Below are positions 16,296-24,700 of a stretch of DNA of 64,000 nt, one piece after another (the stretch's first letter is position 1; every line of letters starts with the position of its first letter). The notes under the pieces were generated by a model, which had not been told where the DNA came from, ran no database searches, and saw only the letters and a program-made list of their open reading frames with translations. The stretch is from Robertmurraya sp047302285 (GTDB lineage: Bacteria > Bacillota > Bacilli > Bacillales > Cytobacillaceae). The position numbers and the translations under genes are program-made. The stretch covers positions 310,001 to 374,000 of the forward strand of contig NZ_CP154845.1 of NCBI RefSeq assembly GCF_047302285.1, given 5' to 3'.

Positions 16296-16309
16296 AGTAA
16301 ACGCTCTCA
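16296..16309 (+). promoter_or_regulatory. CcpA cre site upstream of pta
   Basis: AGTAAACGCTCTCA matches the cre consensus TGWAANCGNTNWCA at 13 of 14 positions. Its centre is about 55 bp upstream of the predicted pta start. CcpA activates B. subtilis pta from a cre near this position, so activation by glucose is expected. Confidence 0.75.
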
Positions 16310-16322
16310 TTTATTCGCTTTC

Positions 16323-16350
16323 TTGAAATTTTATATGGGAAGGGTATGCT
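16323..16350 (+). promoter_or_regulatory. sigma-A promoter of pta
   Basis: TTGAAA (16323-16328), 16-bp spacer, TATGCT (16345-16350). Start of transcription is expected near 16357, and AAGGAGG precedes the pta ATG. Confidence 0.6.
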
Positions 16351-16414
16351 AGTGTAGATGGATACTCTATTAATGATGAAATAATGATTTTTTTACAATA
16401 TAAGGAGGATACAT

Positions 16415-17392
16415 ATGAGTGATTTATTTTCAGCTTTAAAAGAAAAAGTAAGCAGCAAGCAAGTAAAGATTGTTTTTCCAGAAGGATTAGATGAAAGAAT
16501 TATTACTGCTACAGCTAGATTAGCAGAAGAAAAAGTATTAACGCCAATTCTCATCGGAAATGTGCAAGAAATTCAAGAAAAGGCTTCAAGTTTAAACGTT
16601 TCTCTTAATGGAATGGAAATTTACGATCCAAAAACTTATGACCAAATGGAAGAGCTAGTGGCTTCTTTTGTTGAAAGAAGAAAAGGGAAAGCGACTGAAG
16701 AGGATGCTCGTAAAATCCTTTTAGATGAAAATTATTTTGGAACAATGCTTGTCCACACAAATAAGGCTGAGGGACTTGTTAGTGGGGCTGCTCATTCAAC
16801 GGCAGATACGGTTCGACCTGCACTTCAAATCATTAAAACAAAAGCAGGCGTGAAGAAAACTTCTGGTGTATTCATCATGGTTCGTGGTGACGAGAAATAT
16901 GTTTTTGCTGACTGTGCGATTAACATCTCACCAGACAGCCAAGATTTAGCGGAAATTGCCCTTGAAAGTGCTGCTACAGCGAAAATGTTCAATATTGAAC
17001 CACGCGTGGCCATGCTAAGCTTCTCTACAAAGGGTTCAGCAAAATCTCCTGAAACGGAAAAAGTATCTGAAGCAGTTAAGATTGCAAAAGAATTAAACTC
17101 TGACCTTGTGTTAGATGGAGAATTCCAATTTGATGCAGCGTTCGTTCCATCTGTTGCAGAGAAAAAAGCGCCAGATTCACCTCTTAAAGGGGACGCAAGC
17201 GTATTCGTTTTCCCAAGTCTAGAAGCTGGAAATATTGGCTATAAAATTGCCCAACGCCTTGGCAACTTTGAAGCTGTTGGCCCAATCCTTCAAGGATTAA
17301 ATCGTCCAGTAAACGACTTATCAAGAGGTTGTAACGAAGAAGACGTATATAAGCTTTCTCTCATCACTGCAGCACAAAGCTTAGAACAATAA
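16415..17392 (+). CDS. pta: phosphate acetyltransferase
   Basis: Converts acetyl-CoA and phosphate to acetyl phosphate in overflow metabolism. At 325 aa it is the short form (no N-terminal regulatory domain), like B. subtilis Pta. Family motifs include VFPEGLDERI at the N-terminus, GLVSGAAHSTADTVRPALQI (about residue 118), and PDSPLKGDASVFVFP near the C-terminus. An excellent ribosome site (AAGGAGG) precedes the ATG. It is flanked by hemQ and lipL as in B. subtilis. Confidence 0.95.
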   Translation: MSDLFSALKEKVSSKQVKIVFPEGLDERIITATARLAEEKVLTPILIGNVQEIQEKASSLNVSLNGMEIYDPKTYDQMEELVASFVERRKGKATEEDARKILLDENYFGTMLVHTNKAEGLVSGAAHSTADTVRPALQIIKTKAGVKKTSGVFIMVRGDEKYVFADCAINISPDSQDLAEIALESAATAKMFNIEPRVAMLSFSTKGSAKSPETEKVSEAVKIAKELNSDLVLDGEFQFDAAFVPSVAEKKAPDSPLKGDASVFVFPSLEAGNIGYKIAQRLGNFEAVGPILQGLNRPVNDLSRGCNEEDVYKLSLITAAQSLEQ

Positions 17393-17411
17393 AAGGCTTA
17401 ATGGCCAGAAG

Positions 17412-17445
17412 AAAAGACGTATGCATGGGCATGCGTCTTTTTTAG
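17412..17445 (+). terminator. terminator of pta
   Basis: AAAAGACGTATGC (17412-17424) pairs with GCATGCGTCTTTT (17429-17441) with a single G-U pair, followed by more T. Confidence 0.9.
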
Positions 17446-17494
17446 GGAAAATCTTTCTGCCGTTTAGATTTATCAGTTTTGGAAATCAATCGGG

Positions 17495-17690
17495 TTACTG
17501 AATAACAGGAAAAAATCCGCTTAATGAGCCAATATCATGAAAATTAACCGAAATAGCAGGAGAAATTCCGCTTATTGGCTTGAAAATCGTCATATTAAGC
17601 GATTTTGGTCTTCGTAAGCGGAAAATCTTCCCTTATTTTCCTCGAAGTGAGCTCCATTGAAGATATAACAGGAAAATCTCCGCTTATCTC
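17495..17690 (+). repeat. dispersed intergenic repeat, family B, copy 1
   Basis: About 200 bp built of GGAAAAT..TCCGC modules: AACAGGAAAAAATCCGCTTAA, GGAGAAATTCCGCTTA, AAGCGGAAAATCTTCCCTTA and AACAGGAAAATCTCCGCTTA. The same order of modules occurs at 34160-34358. It fills the 418-bp pta-lipL gap together with the pta terminator. Short open frames here on both strands are not genes. Confidence 0.7.
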
Positions 17691-17810
17691 CTTCGTAATA
17701 ACGACGACGGGACGCATTTTAAGAACCCTTTATTGTCAAAGGCTGGTTTTTTTCATTCAAAATGATAAAATAAATGGACGAATAAACGTAAGTAGAAGGA
17801 GAAACAAAGG

Positions 17811-18656
17811 ATGCAGGTAAATCAAGACCTTTTAAGTCAAAAAGTATGGAGAGTAATAGACCAATCGGTCGTTGGTTTGCATGTCGATGCTCTTCAATCC
17901 TTTGGAATGGATGATACGTTATGTGCTTCTGTTGGTGCAGGCGTATCTCCAGCAACAGCAAGGTCCTGGGTTCATCACAACACAGTTGTTCTCGGGATAC
18001 AGGACACGAAACTACCCTATTTAAAAGATGGTCTAAAGCATTTAGAGGAAAAGGGCTATCGCTATATTGTGCGAAATTCTGGAGGGCTTGCAGTCGTTCT
18101 TGACGAAGGAGTTCTCAATCTTTCTCTTATTCTTCCTGAGACAGAGAAAGGGATTGATATAAATCGTGGCTATGATGCCATGCTCGCTTTAGTAGAAGAG
18201 ATGTTTGCGGACTTCAATGTCAATATTGAGGCAAAAGAAATTGTCGGCTCCTACTGTCCAGGTAGCTATGATTTAAGCATCGGTGGGAAAAAGTTTGCCG
18301 GTATTTCGCAGAGGCGTTTGCGTCGTGGGGTGGCCGTGCAAATCTATTTATGTGTAAATGGTAGTGGAAGTGAACGGGCGGAACTGATCAAAACCTTCTA
18401 TCATTTAGGAAAAAGAAATAGTGAGACGAAGTTCGAATATCCGGACATTAATCCAGAGGTCATGGCTTCTCTATCTCAATTAGTCCACCAATATCTAACA
18501 ATAGAAGATGTCATGCTTCGCTTTTTACAAGTTCTAAAAAGAAAAAGCGAACAACTCTATGCGGGTACGTTAACAGAAGAAGAATTACCCATTTTTCAAG
18601 GCTATCATCAACGGGTCATCGATCGCAATGATAAAATTTTTTCTGAGTTTAGTTGA
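17811..18656 (+). CDS. lipL: octanoyl-[GcvH]:protein N-octanoyltransferase LipL
   Basis: LipL moves octanoyl groups from GcvH to E2 subunits during lipoate assembly in Bacillus. The 281-residue product has the BPL/LplA fold motifs RSWVHHNTVVLG and RNSGGLAVVLDEGVLN. The catalytic cysteine is expected in VGSYCPGSYDLSIGGKKFAG (about residue 147). Its position after pta equals that of ywfL (lipL) in B. subtilis. Confidence 0.9.
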   Translation: MQVNQDLLSQKVWRVIDQSVVGLHVDALQSFGMDDTLCASVGAGVSPATARSWVHHNTVVLGIQDTKLPYLKDGLKHLEEKGYRYIVRNSGGLAVVLDEGVLNLSLILPETEKGIDINRGYDAMLALVEEMFADFNVNIEAKEIVGSYCPGSYDLSIGGKKFAGISQRRLRRGVAVQIYLCVNGSGSERAELIKTFYHLGKRNSETKFEYPDINPEVMASLSQLVHQYLTIEDVMLRFLQVLKRKSEQLYAGTLTEEELPIFQGYHQRVIDRNDKIFSEFS

Positions 18657-18667
18657 ACGAAATAAAA

Positions 18668-18694
18668 AAGCCGTAGCTTTTGCCGCTACGGCTT
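18668..18694. terminator. hairpin after lipL
   Basis: AAGCCGTAGC (18668-18677) pairs perfectly with GCTACGGCTT (18685-18694). The T-run is better on the minus strand, so it may work in both directions. Confidence 0.7.
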
Positions 18695-18700
18695 CCTAAT

Positions 18701-18893
18701 AAGGCTCTTTTCGTGAACATTGTTATTTCTGAATAATACTTGAGTAAATGAATACATTTTTCCCCTCTTAAATCAATTAAGGGCAAGCGAAAAGTGCCGT
18801 ACAAAAATCATGTGTACCTCAGAACCTAATAGGAGGGGTAAATGTTGGCTTCTGGACATTTACAAAAAAACAATATTCATTACGAAAACAGCG
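18701..18893 (+). repeat. dispersed intergenic repeat, family A, copy 2
   Basis: Begins AAGGCTCTTTTCGTGAAC, has GAAAAGTGCCG in the middle and ends at TACGAAAACAGCG. It shares these parts with 14411-14606, but the interior has diverged. It fills most of the 316-bp space between lipL and rsfA, in which I see no gene. Confidence 0.65.
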
Positions 18894-18972
18894 TTTAAGG
18901 AAGATATTGCTACCAACCTTTCTCCTCTTTCGAAAATCTCTATCTCATGAGGGAAATGTCCTCACGGTCTGA

Positions 18973-19692
18973 TTACTCAGCTACTTTTTCTAAATTCCCA
19001 TTGCGGTCCATTTTAAACGTGGAGGCTGGACGCTCTTCCTCTTCAAATAAAACAAGCTTTCTTGCCCGATTCATAATCTTCATGAGGGTCTCGTAATCTT
19101 CTTGGATGGTGACCGTATTTTGCTCCAAGTGGTCAATTTTCGCTTGAAGTTCTTGATTGGTTTTGCGCATATCCGCATTTTCACGCTTCAATCTTTCATT
19201 CTCACTTTTTAGTATATCCACTTGAAAATTAGAGCTATCTAGATTTTGTAAATAAGAGATCACCGTATCTAGATTGAGTTGCCCTGTCGATGAAACAACT
19301 GGTGAAACTGGTGGTACAGTCACATCGTTTAGTTCGTTCGTAACTGGCACATCCGTTTCCACATTTGTTTCCACATTTTGAGATATATAAGTCATCTCGT
19401 CCATGGAAGGAGTTGGCGGTGAATATAGTAGTTTCTTTTTTCCACCTTGTTCCTTCCCTAGCATTCTTTGTCTTTGTTTGCGCTGTTTCTTGGCAAGCTG
19501 AAGTGCTTTTTCATAGCGATGTCTAACAACCGCATTCCAGCGGAATCCACATGCAGCTGAAGTACGATTAAGCTTGTCACCAACCTCTTCAAATGCGTTT
19601 AGCTGTGTGCTTCCTTCACGTACATGTCGAAGCACCGTTTCTGCTAGCAATAAATCATTTTCGTCTGTCCAGGCATCTTGTCTTACTTTCAT
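18973..19692 (-). CDS. rsfA: RsfA-family prespore transcription regulator
   Basis: RsfA tunes sigma-F-dependent gene expression in the forespore. The N-terminal ~65 residues form a Myb/SANT-like helix-turn-helix (AWTDENDLLLAETVLRHV, SAACGFRWNAVVRHRY). A basic stretch (about residues 75-100) follows, then a low-complexity linker and a coiled coil (about 155-215). The length is 239 aa. The gene lies between lipL and ywfO homologues, as ywfN (rsfA) does in B. subtilis. Confidence 0.88.
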   Translation of the reverse strand: MKVRQDAWTDENDLLLAETVLRHVREGSTQLNAFEEVGDKLNRTSAACGFRWNAVVRHRYEKALQLAKKQRKQRQRMLGKEQGGKKKLLYSPPTPSMDEMTYISQNVETNVETDVPVTNELNDVTVPPVSPVVSSTGQLNLDTVISYLQNLDSSNFQVDILKSENERLKRENADMRKTNQELQAKIDHLEQNTVTIQEDYETLMKIMNRARKLVLFEEEERPASTFKMDRNGNLEKVAE

Positions 19693-19979
19693 ATTTTCAA
19701 CCCCTTATGCTTTTAATAAACATTTCTGATTTTTTTCTTACTTACTCTTAGGATGACCATTTTTTCAAGATTTATACAAAAGTGATTAAAAGGATAGTAG
19801 ATTTTTTAAAATTTTTCCAAATCGATAGAGAAACCCTTGGCAATAAAGTGAACTTGCAATCGCACGATAGAAAAGGTAAAATGTCGAATGTATGAATTCA
19901 TATTGTTATCTCTTATAATTTGTAAAAAATATAAATATATCCGTATCGATTAACGATTGATAGAAAGGGTTGTAATACT

Positions 19980-20204
19980 ATGGCAAACGAATTTCGGGTT
20001 TGCGATGATTGTCAGGCTGTGAATTTGAAAACATTGATTCCAAAATTAAAGGCAATTGACCCCGATGCAACGATTGATATTGGCTGCCAATCTTATTGTG
20101 GTCCTGGTCGAAAAAAGACTTTTGCTTTCGTCAATAATCGTCCGTTAGCGGCTTTAACAGAAGAAGAATTGATGGAAAAAGTAAATAATAAGTTAAAAAA
20201 ATAG
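19980..20204 (+). CDS. DUF1450 protein
   Basis: A 74-residue protein with CDDCQ near the N-terminus and GCQSYCGPGRKKTFAFVNN, the DUF1450 pattern of conserved cysteines. A thioredoxin-like or metal-binding role is often guessed but not proven. GAAAGGG lies before the ATG, and a good terminator follows. Confidence 0.8.
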   Translation: MANEFRVCDDCQAVNLKTLIPKLKAIDPDATIDIGCQSYCGPGRKKTFAFVNNRPLAALTEEELMEKVNNKLKK

Positions 20205-20210
20205 TTCGTT

Positions 20211-20250
20211 TAATCACCTTTCTTTGTCCTCATTTGAAGGTGATTTTTTC
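20211..20250 (+). terminator. terminator of the DUF1450 gene
   Basis: AATCACCTT (20211-20219) pairs with AAGGTGATT (20236-20244), followed by TTTT. Confidence 0.85.
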
Positions 20251-20377
20251 ATTCTCCGATCTAGGACTTTTGTCGAATCTTCACTCTTTTTTTCTCATTT
20301 TGTAATGATTTGTAAATGAAACAGAGATATAATGAATAACAAGATACCGGAGTGTTTAATCGGAAAGGAGGTAGAAA

Positions 20378-21676
20378 ATGAGTTATGCTGAGCAAAAACT
20401 GAAAGAAGAAAAGGTTTTTAAGGATCCTGTTCACCGCTATGTTCATGTGCGTGATCAGGTGATTTGGGATTTAATCGGAACAAAGGAGTTCCAAAGGCTC
20501 AGAAGAATTAAACAGTTGGGAACGAGCTTTTTGACCTTCCATGGAGCGGAGCATAGCCGTTTTAACCATTCGCTCGGAGTATATGAAATTATCCGTCGAA
20601 TCGTCGATGATGTGTTTGTGGACAGACCCAAATGGAGCAAAGACGATCGCTTACTTTCACTATGTGCAGGGCTGCTTCATGATTTAGGACATGGTCCTTT
20701 TTCCCATTCCTTTGAAAAAGTATTTGAGCTCGATCATGAGCATTTCACGCAAGCAATTATTCTAGGAAATACGGAAGTAAATGCCGTTCTTTCTAAAATT
20801 GAGCCAGATTTTCCAAAGCGTGTCGCAGAAGTCATTGGAAAAACATCTGAGAACAAAATCGTGATCAGCTTAATTTCGAGTCAAATTGATGCGGACCGCA
20901 TGGATTATTTACAAAGAGATGCCTATTTTACCGGTGTAAGCTACGGTCATTTTGATATGGAAAGAATCCTCCGTGTGATGCGCCCTCATGAGGATCAAGT
21001 AGTCATTAAAAAAACGGGCATGCATGCTGTGGAAGACTACATCATGAGCCGTTATCAGATGTATTGGCAAGTCTACTTCCATCCTGTAACTCGAAGTGCA
21101 GAAGTCATTTTGACAAAAATTCTCCATCGAGCAAAGGAGCTTTATCACGATTCGTATGTCTTTCAGCAAGGGCCAACTCATTTTACTTCGATCTTTGAAA
21201 ACACTCTCACCTTAGAAGACTATTTAAAACTAGATGAAGCCATTATTCTCTACTATTTTCAAGTTTGGCAGGATGAAGAAGATGAAGTGTTAAGCGATTT
21301 GTGCAAAAGATTTGTGAACCGAAATCTATTTAAGTATGTAGAATTTGATCCGGCGAAGGAATATAAAAAGCTAGCCGAGCTTTCAAAGCTTTTTATAAAG
21401 GCTGGGATGGACCCAGAATATTATTTGGTCGTGGATTCCTCATCAGACCTCCCTTACGACTTCTATCGACCAGGAGAAGAGGAAGAGAGACTTCCGATTC
21501 ATTTACTTATGGGAAATGGAGAAATTCGTGAGCTTTCCCGTGAATCGGAGATTGTTGATGCGATTTCTGGTAAAAGAAGAACGGATCATAAGCTCTATTA
21601 TCCTGAGGACTTATTAAACGACGATACAGTAAAGAAAAATATAAAGAAGCAAATTCGAACGCTTTTAGAAATATAA
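20378..21676 (+). CDS. ywfO: HD-domain phosphohydrolase YwfO
   Basis: A 432-residue HD-superfamily protein with the metal-binding series HSRFNHSLGVYEI, LLHDLGHGPFSHSFE and SSQIDADRMDYL (the conserved H...HD...D). This is a dNTPase/SAMHD1-like architecture; B. subtilis YwfO is the closest named relative and its substrate is uncertain to me. GGAAAGGAGG lies directly before ATG. It is followed 15 bp later by ywgA, in one operon. Confidence 0.88.
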   Translation: MSYAEQKLKEEKVFKDPVHRYVHVRDQVIWDLIGTKEFQRLRRIKQLGTSFLTFHGAEHSRFNHSLGVYEIIRRIVDDVFVDRPKWSKDDRLLSLCAGLLHDLGHGPFSHSFEKVFELDHEHFTQAIILGNTEVNAVLSKIEPDFPKRVAEVIGKTSENKIVISLISSQIDADRMDYLQRDAYFTGVSYGHFDMERILRVMRPHEDQVVIKKTGMHAVEDYIMSRYQMYWQVYFHPVTRSAEVILTKILHRAKELYHDSYVFQQGPTHFTSIFENTLTLEDYLKLDEAIILYYFQVWQDEEDEVLSDLCKRFVNRNLFKYVEFDPAKEYKKLAELSKLFIKAGMDPEYYLVVDSSSDLPYDFYRPGEEEERLPIHLLMGNGEIRELSRESEIVDAISGKRRTDHKLYYPEDLLNDDTVKKNIKKQIRTLLEI

Positions 21677-21691
21677 GGAGTTGACCTTGTC

Positions 21692-22204
21692 TTGTTAAAA
21701 GATCATGCCAAGCTGATGCAAGCTCTTGCTGTTTCAGGTGAAATTACCGGTCGGAAGAAGCTGCAAAAGATGATATATATTGCCAAAAAAGTAACCTTTC
21801 CTTTTCAGGAACGATTTCAATTTCATTTTTACGGTCCCTATTCAGAAGAACTGACGTTAAGAGTCGAAGAGCTTTGCAATATGGGCTTTGTCGAAGAGGT
21901 AAAAGAAAATAAGGGCGGTTACTCGCAATATCGCTATACATTAACAGAATCAGGAAAAGAGTTTCTTAGTTTAAATGAAACCGATATGCCGCATCTTGAG
22001 GATTGCATGACCGACATGAATGATCAAAGTGCTAGATTCCTTGAGCTCGTATCGACAGTCCTTTATTTTGATAACCTTGAGAAAAAAGAAGTAGTGGAAA
22101 AAGTCCATACCCTTAAAAAGAAGCAAAACTACACAGAAGAAGAAATCGATCAAGCATATGTATATATCGAACAACTACAACAAAAAGCTAAGCCTCTCGC
22201 GTAA
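21692..22204 (+). CDS. ywgA: YwgA family protein
   Basis: A 170-residue protein of the YwgA family, function unknown. The first ~90 residues look like a winged-helix fold (HAKLMQALAVSGEITGRKKLQK, FYGPYSEELTLRVEELCNMG). The stop codon TAA (22202-22204) lies inside the terminator hairpin, which is now duplicated by an IS insertion directly behind the gene. The insertion left the coding sequence complete because the duplicated segment includes the stop codon. Confidence 0.85.
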   Translation: MLKDHAKLMQALAVSGEITGRKKLQKMIYIAKKVTFPFQERFQFHFYGPYSEELTLRVEELCNMGFVEEVKENKGGYSQYRYTLTESGKEFLSLNETDMPHLEDCMTDMNDQSARFLELVSTVLYFDNLEKKEVVEKVHTLKKKQNYTEEEIDQAYVYIEQLQQKAKPLA

Positions 22205-22217
22205 GGGGCTTAGCTTT
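22184..22217 (+). terminator. ywgA terminator stem, left copy of 34-bp direct repeat
   Basis: A 34-bp palindrome-like segment beginning AAAGCTAAGCC and ending GGCTTAGCTTT. An identical copy is at 23052-23085. This copy has lost its T-run to the IS (CAGAGTG follows). Confidence 0.85.
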
Positions 22218-22295
22218 CAGAGTGTCGACAAAAGGCATCGAGAGGACTCTCTCGGTGTTTTTTCTCATTTCTGGATGGAATTGTGGCTGAAATAC

Positions 22296-22425
22296 GTTGA
22301 TTTCCGCTCCAGGTGCTTGCTTTCCGGGGGGCGTGCGCCGAGCCTCCTCCTCGCTGATCGCTCGTGCGGGGTCTCGCCTGTCACGCTACTCCCCCAGGAG
22401 TCAAGCACCTTCCGCTCCAATCAAC
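22296..22425. repeat. 130-bp palindromic element nested in the IS
   Basis: Starts GTTGATTTCCGCTCCAGG and ends CCTTCCGCTCCAATCAAC; the outer 7 bp (GTTGATT/AATCAAC) and GGTGCTTG/CAAGCACC are inverted. The interior is GC-rich, unlike its surroundings. I recall similar elements between genes in many Bacillus genomes. Its right edge supplies the TGA stop of the remnant transposase. Confidence 0.65.
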
Positions 22426-23002
22426 TAGTTTGGCTCTCACTTAGAGCAGGTTGCCAAGTCCAAGTTGCCATTTTCTTCAAATTCATGGCAGCAAATGTAA
22501 GCATCGCCTGCATAGACTTGTTTTTAAGTCCTCGTAAGGTTGTCCAACGCATACCATGCTTTTCCAACGCAAACACAAAGACACATTCAATCGTCTCTTT
22601 GCGTTTCGCGTATATCTGTTTGATTTCATCGTTGTGACGTAGATGTTCTGCCTCTTCTAAGTAAGCTTCCCAAATATGACGTTGTATAAGCTTTTGATGG
22701 TTTTTACTCTCCGTACACTGTGAGAGCAATGGGCATTTGGCACAAATGGATAAATTTGATTTATATTGTCGATATCCATCTTTTTCTTTTATGGTTTGGC
22801 GCATGGAACGTATACCGAATATGTATTGAATGAAGATCCTCTTAAACAAAACAACTGGATCGATACTTGGACGACTGATTCCTGAATAGAGGTTTTCAAC
22901 CAAGGGATAGATGAACGAAAAATCAATGGCCGACTCTAGCTTACGTACTAAATGATCTTCAGGAACTAGTTGATCAATGGTCAGTATTTCTATTTTAAAA
23001 GA
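22421..23002 (-). pseudogene. remnant IS1182-family transposase
   Basis: The minus-strand frame begins without a start codon near 23002 (ILTIDQLVPEDHLVRKLESA). It continues through the N-terminal family sequence (RPSIDPVVLFKRIFIQY, GIRSMRQTIKE) and then jumps directly to the C-terminal part (KDGYRQYKSNLSICAKC). This drops roughly 200 residues that normally hold most of the DDE catalytic domain. The late ERVF-type motif is altered to ECVFVFALEKHGMRW. The C-terminus stops at the edge of the nested palindromic element. It is inactive. Confidence 0.88.
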
Positions 23003-23051
23003 AAAAAGACTGTAGGAAAACTCGAAAATCTTCGAGTTTGTCTACAGTCTG

Positions 23052-23090
23052 AAAGCTAAGCCTCTCGCGTAAGGGGCTTAGCTTTTTTTG
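23052..23090 (+). terminator. ywgA terminator, right copy with T-run
   Basis: Identical to 22184-22217 for 34 bp and followed by further T, so this copy keeps the original T-run of the pre-insertion terminator. Confidence 0.85.
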
Positions 23091-23329
23091 TTTAAGGTAC
23101 TTAGGAAAAATTTTTGGAGGGCCTTTATACTTTGATACGTAAGGGATTTATTCAGCATTACTATTCCCTAATCGGAAACTAAGAGAGCAAAAAGATCGTA
23201 TAATGATTGAAAGGGATTCAGCAAGCCTTTTTCATACAAGATGTCCTTATATAGAATGCAAAACCAGAGAGCGGCAGTTTGCAGGGAGATAATGGGGTTT
23301 TATAATAATAAAAATAGGAGTTGCATAGA

Positions 23330-24466
23330 GTGGAAGAATTTATCCAACAAAAGAAAGGCGAGATGCTAGAGCTTATCGAACAACTCGTAAATATTGATAG
23401 TGGTTCGTATGTAAAAGAAGGAATTGATCAGATCGGGTCCATTTTAAAAAAGCAGTATGAAGAAATTAGATTTGTTGTGGATGTTAATAAAGAAAAAGAT
23501 TACGGCAATCATTTACTGATTCAGCACAAAAATGCTTCGGATCCTAAGATCATTTTGATCGCTCATATGGATACTGTTTTCCCAAAGGGGACAGTAGCGA
23601 AACGTCCATTTTATATAGAAGGAAGCCGTGCCTACGGACCGGGAGTAGTAGATATGAAATCGAGTCTTGTTGAGCTTCTGTATGCGATAAAAGCCTTGAA
23701 TGGCTATAATCCGAAAATTTGCGAAAACGTCCAAATTCTTTTAAACGGAGATGAGGAAATAGGTTCTCCATCTTCGCGGCCGTTAATAGAAAAGCACTCA
23801 GAAGGAAAAGAATATGCCCTTGTCATGGAACCGGCAAGGAAGGACGGTTCACTTGTAACGGCTAGAAGAGGCGGGGGAAGATACAAACTCATTGTGAAAG
23901 GGAAAGCTGCCCACTCTGGGATTGAGCCTGAAAAAGGACGAAGTGCGATTGAAGAACTTGCTTATAAAATCATCCAGTTGCATAACTTAACCAATCATGA
24001 AAAGGGTATAAGCGTGAATGTGGGGTTAATAAAAGGTGGATCTTCTGTCAATACAGTTTCAGACAGTGCCGTGGCCCAAGTTGATATCCGGATTTCAGAA
24101 ATGGAACAAGCGGACTATTTGGAGAAGCGCATTAAGGAAATATGCTCGAAAACAGATGTATCCGGTACGAAAATTTCGCTAGAAGGGGAAATTAGCCGTC
24201 CACCTATGGAATTTAATGAACAAACAGAATCACTTCTCGAAATTATTAAAGACGTAGGGAAAGAGATTGGAATCAAAGTAAAGGATACTGCAACTGGTGG
24301 TGGCGGAGATGCCTCCTTTACTTCAGCGACAGGAGTAGCGACAATCGACGGTATGGGACCTGTAGGCGGAAACGCTCATAGCGAAAACGAATACCTTGAA
24401 ATCGATACCCTTCCTGAACGAACATTGCTCCTCGCCAAAACAATTGAAAAACTTTCAGTGGAATAA
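23330..24466 (+). CDS. M20-family metallopeptidase
   Basis: A zinc peptidase of the ArgE/DapE/carboxypeptidase G2 type, about 378 aa. Metal ligands are visible in LIAHMDTVFPKG (His), GPGVVDMKSSL (Asp), NGDEEIGSPSS (Glu-Glu) and, near the C-terminus, GPVGGNAHSENEYLE (His). A dimerisation domain lies between about residues 175 and 285. The substrate cannot be told; glutamate carboxypeptidase-like is the best guess. GTG 23330 is preferred because AGGAG lies 9 nt before it, while TTG 23321 touches that site. Confidence 0.82.
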   Translation: MEEFIQQKKGEMLELIEQLVNIDSGSYVKEGIDQIGSILKKQYEEIRFVVDVNKEKDYGNHLLIQHKNASDPKIILIAHMDTVFPKGTVAKRPFYIEGSRAYGPGVVDMKSSLVELLYAIKALNGYNPKICENVQILLNGDEEIGSPSSRPLIEKHSEGKEYALVMEPARKDGSLVTARRGGGRYKLIVKGKAAHSGIEPEKGRSAIEELAYKIIQLHNLTNHEKGISVNVGLIKGGSSVNTVSDSAVAQVDIRISEMEQADYLEKRIKEICSKTDVSGTKISLEGEISRPPMEFNEQTESLLEIIKDVGKEIGIKVKDTATGGGGDASFTSATGVATIDGMGPVGGNAHSENEYLEIDTLPERTLLLAKTIEKLSVE

Positions 24467-24471
24467 AGAGA

Positions 24472-24507
24472 AAAACTGCCCCTCTAAGATTTAAAGGGCA
24501 GTTTTTG
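24472..24507. terminator. bidirectional terminator between peptidase and ywhB
   Basis: AAAACTGCCC (24472-24481) pairs with GGGCAGTTTT (24496-24505), between two converging genes. Confidence 0.88.
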
Positions 24508-24514
24508 CTTTTTA

Positions 24515-24700
24515 CTATTCGTCACTTAGGCGTTTTCCGGCTACAGCATAATGATTTTTTTGCATTTCTTCAATAAAAACAACGATTTTTTCTTTAGGGG
24601 CGCCTGTCGTTTCTTCAACTGCTTCTGTCACTTTTTCCACTAAAGCTTTCTTTTGCTCCTCAGTACGGCCTTCGAGCATTTTAACTGTTACGTATGGCAT
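24515..24700 (-). CDS. ywhB: 4-oxalocrotonate tautomerase-like YwhB
   Basis: A 61-residue tautomerase-superfamily protein. Pro2, the catalytic N-terminal proline once Met is removed, is present (MPYVTVKMLEGRTEEQKKAL). Start ATG 24700 has AGGAGG just upstream on the minus strand, and the frame beyond it is not coding. In B. subtilis ywhB also adjoins ywhC. The physiological substrate is not known. Confidence 0.9.
   Translation of the reverse strand: MPYVTVKMLEGRTEEQKKALVEKVTEAVEETTGAPKEKIVVFIEEMQKNHYAVAGKRLSDE

Larger units (their letters stand above)
22218..23051 (-). mobile_element. internally deleted IS1182-like element
   Basis: 834 bp with terminal inverted repeats: CAGAGTGTCGACAAA at 22218-22232 and its complement, reading CAGACTGTAGACAAA, at the other end (13 of 15 match). 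Outside the ends are identical 34-bp copies of the ywgA terminator. The only gene is a shortened transposase on the minus strand, so the copy cannot move by itself. A second palindromic element is nested at 22296-22425. Confidence 0.85.

Noticed and set aside
17605..17961. Open frames on both strands in the pta-lipL gap
   Set aside because: They run through family B repeat modules and, on the minus strand, into lipL.
22158..22637. 159-codon plus-strand frame across the IS
   Set aside because: It is antisense to the transposase remnant and crosses the IS border and the nested palindrome.
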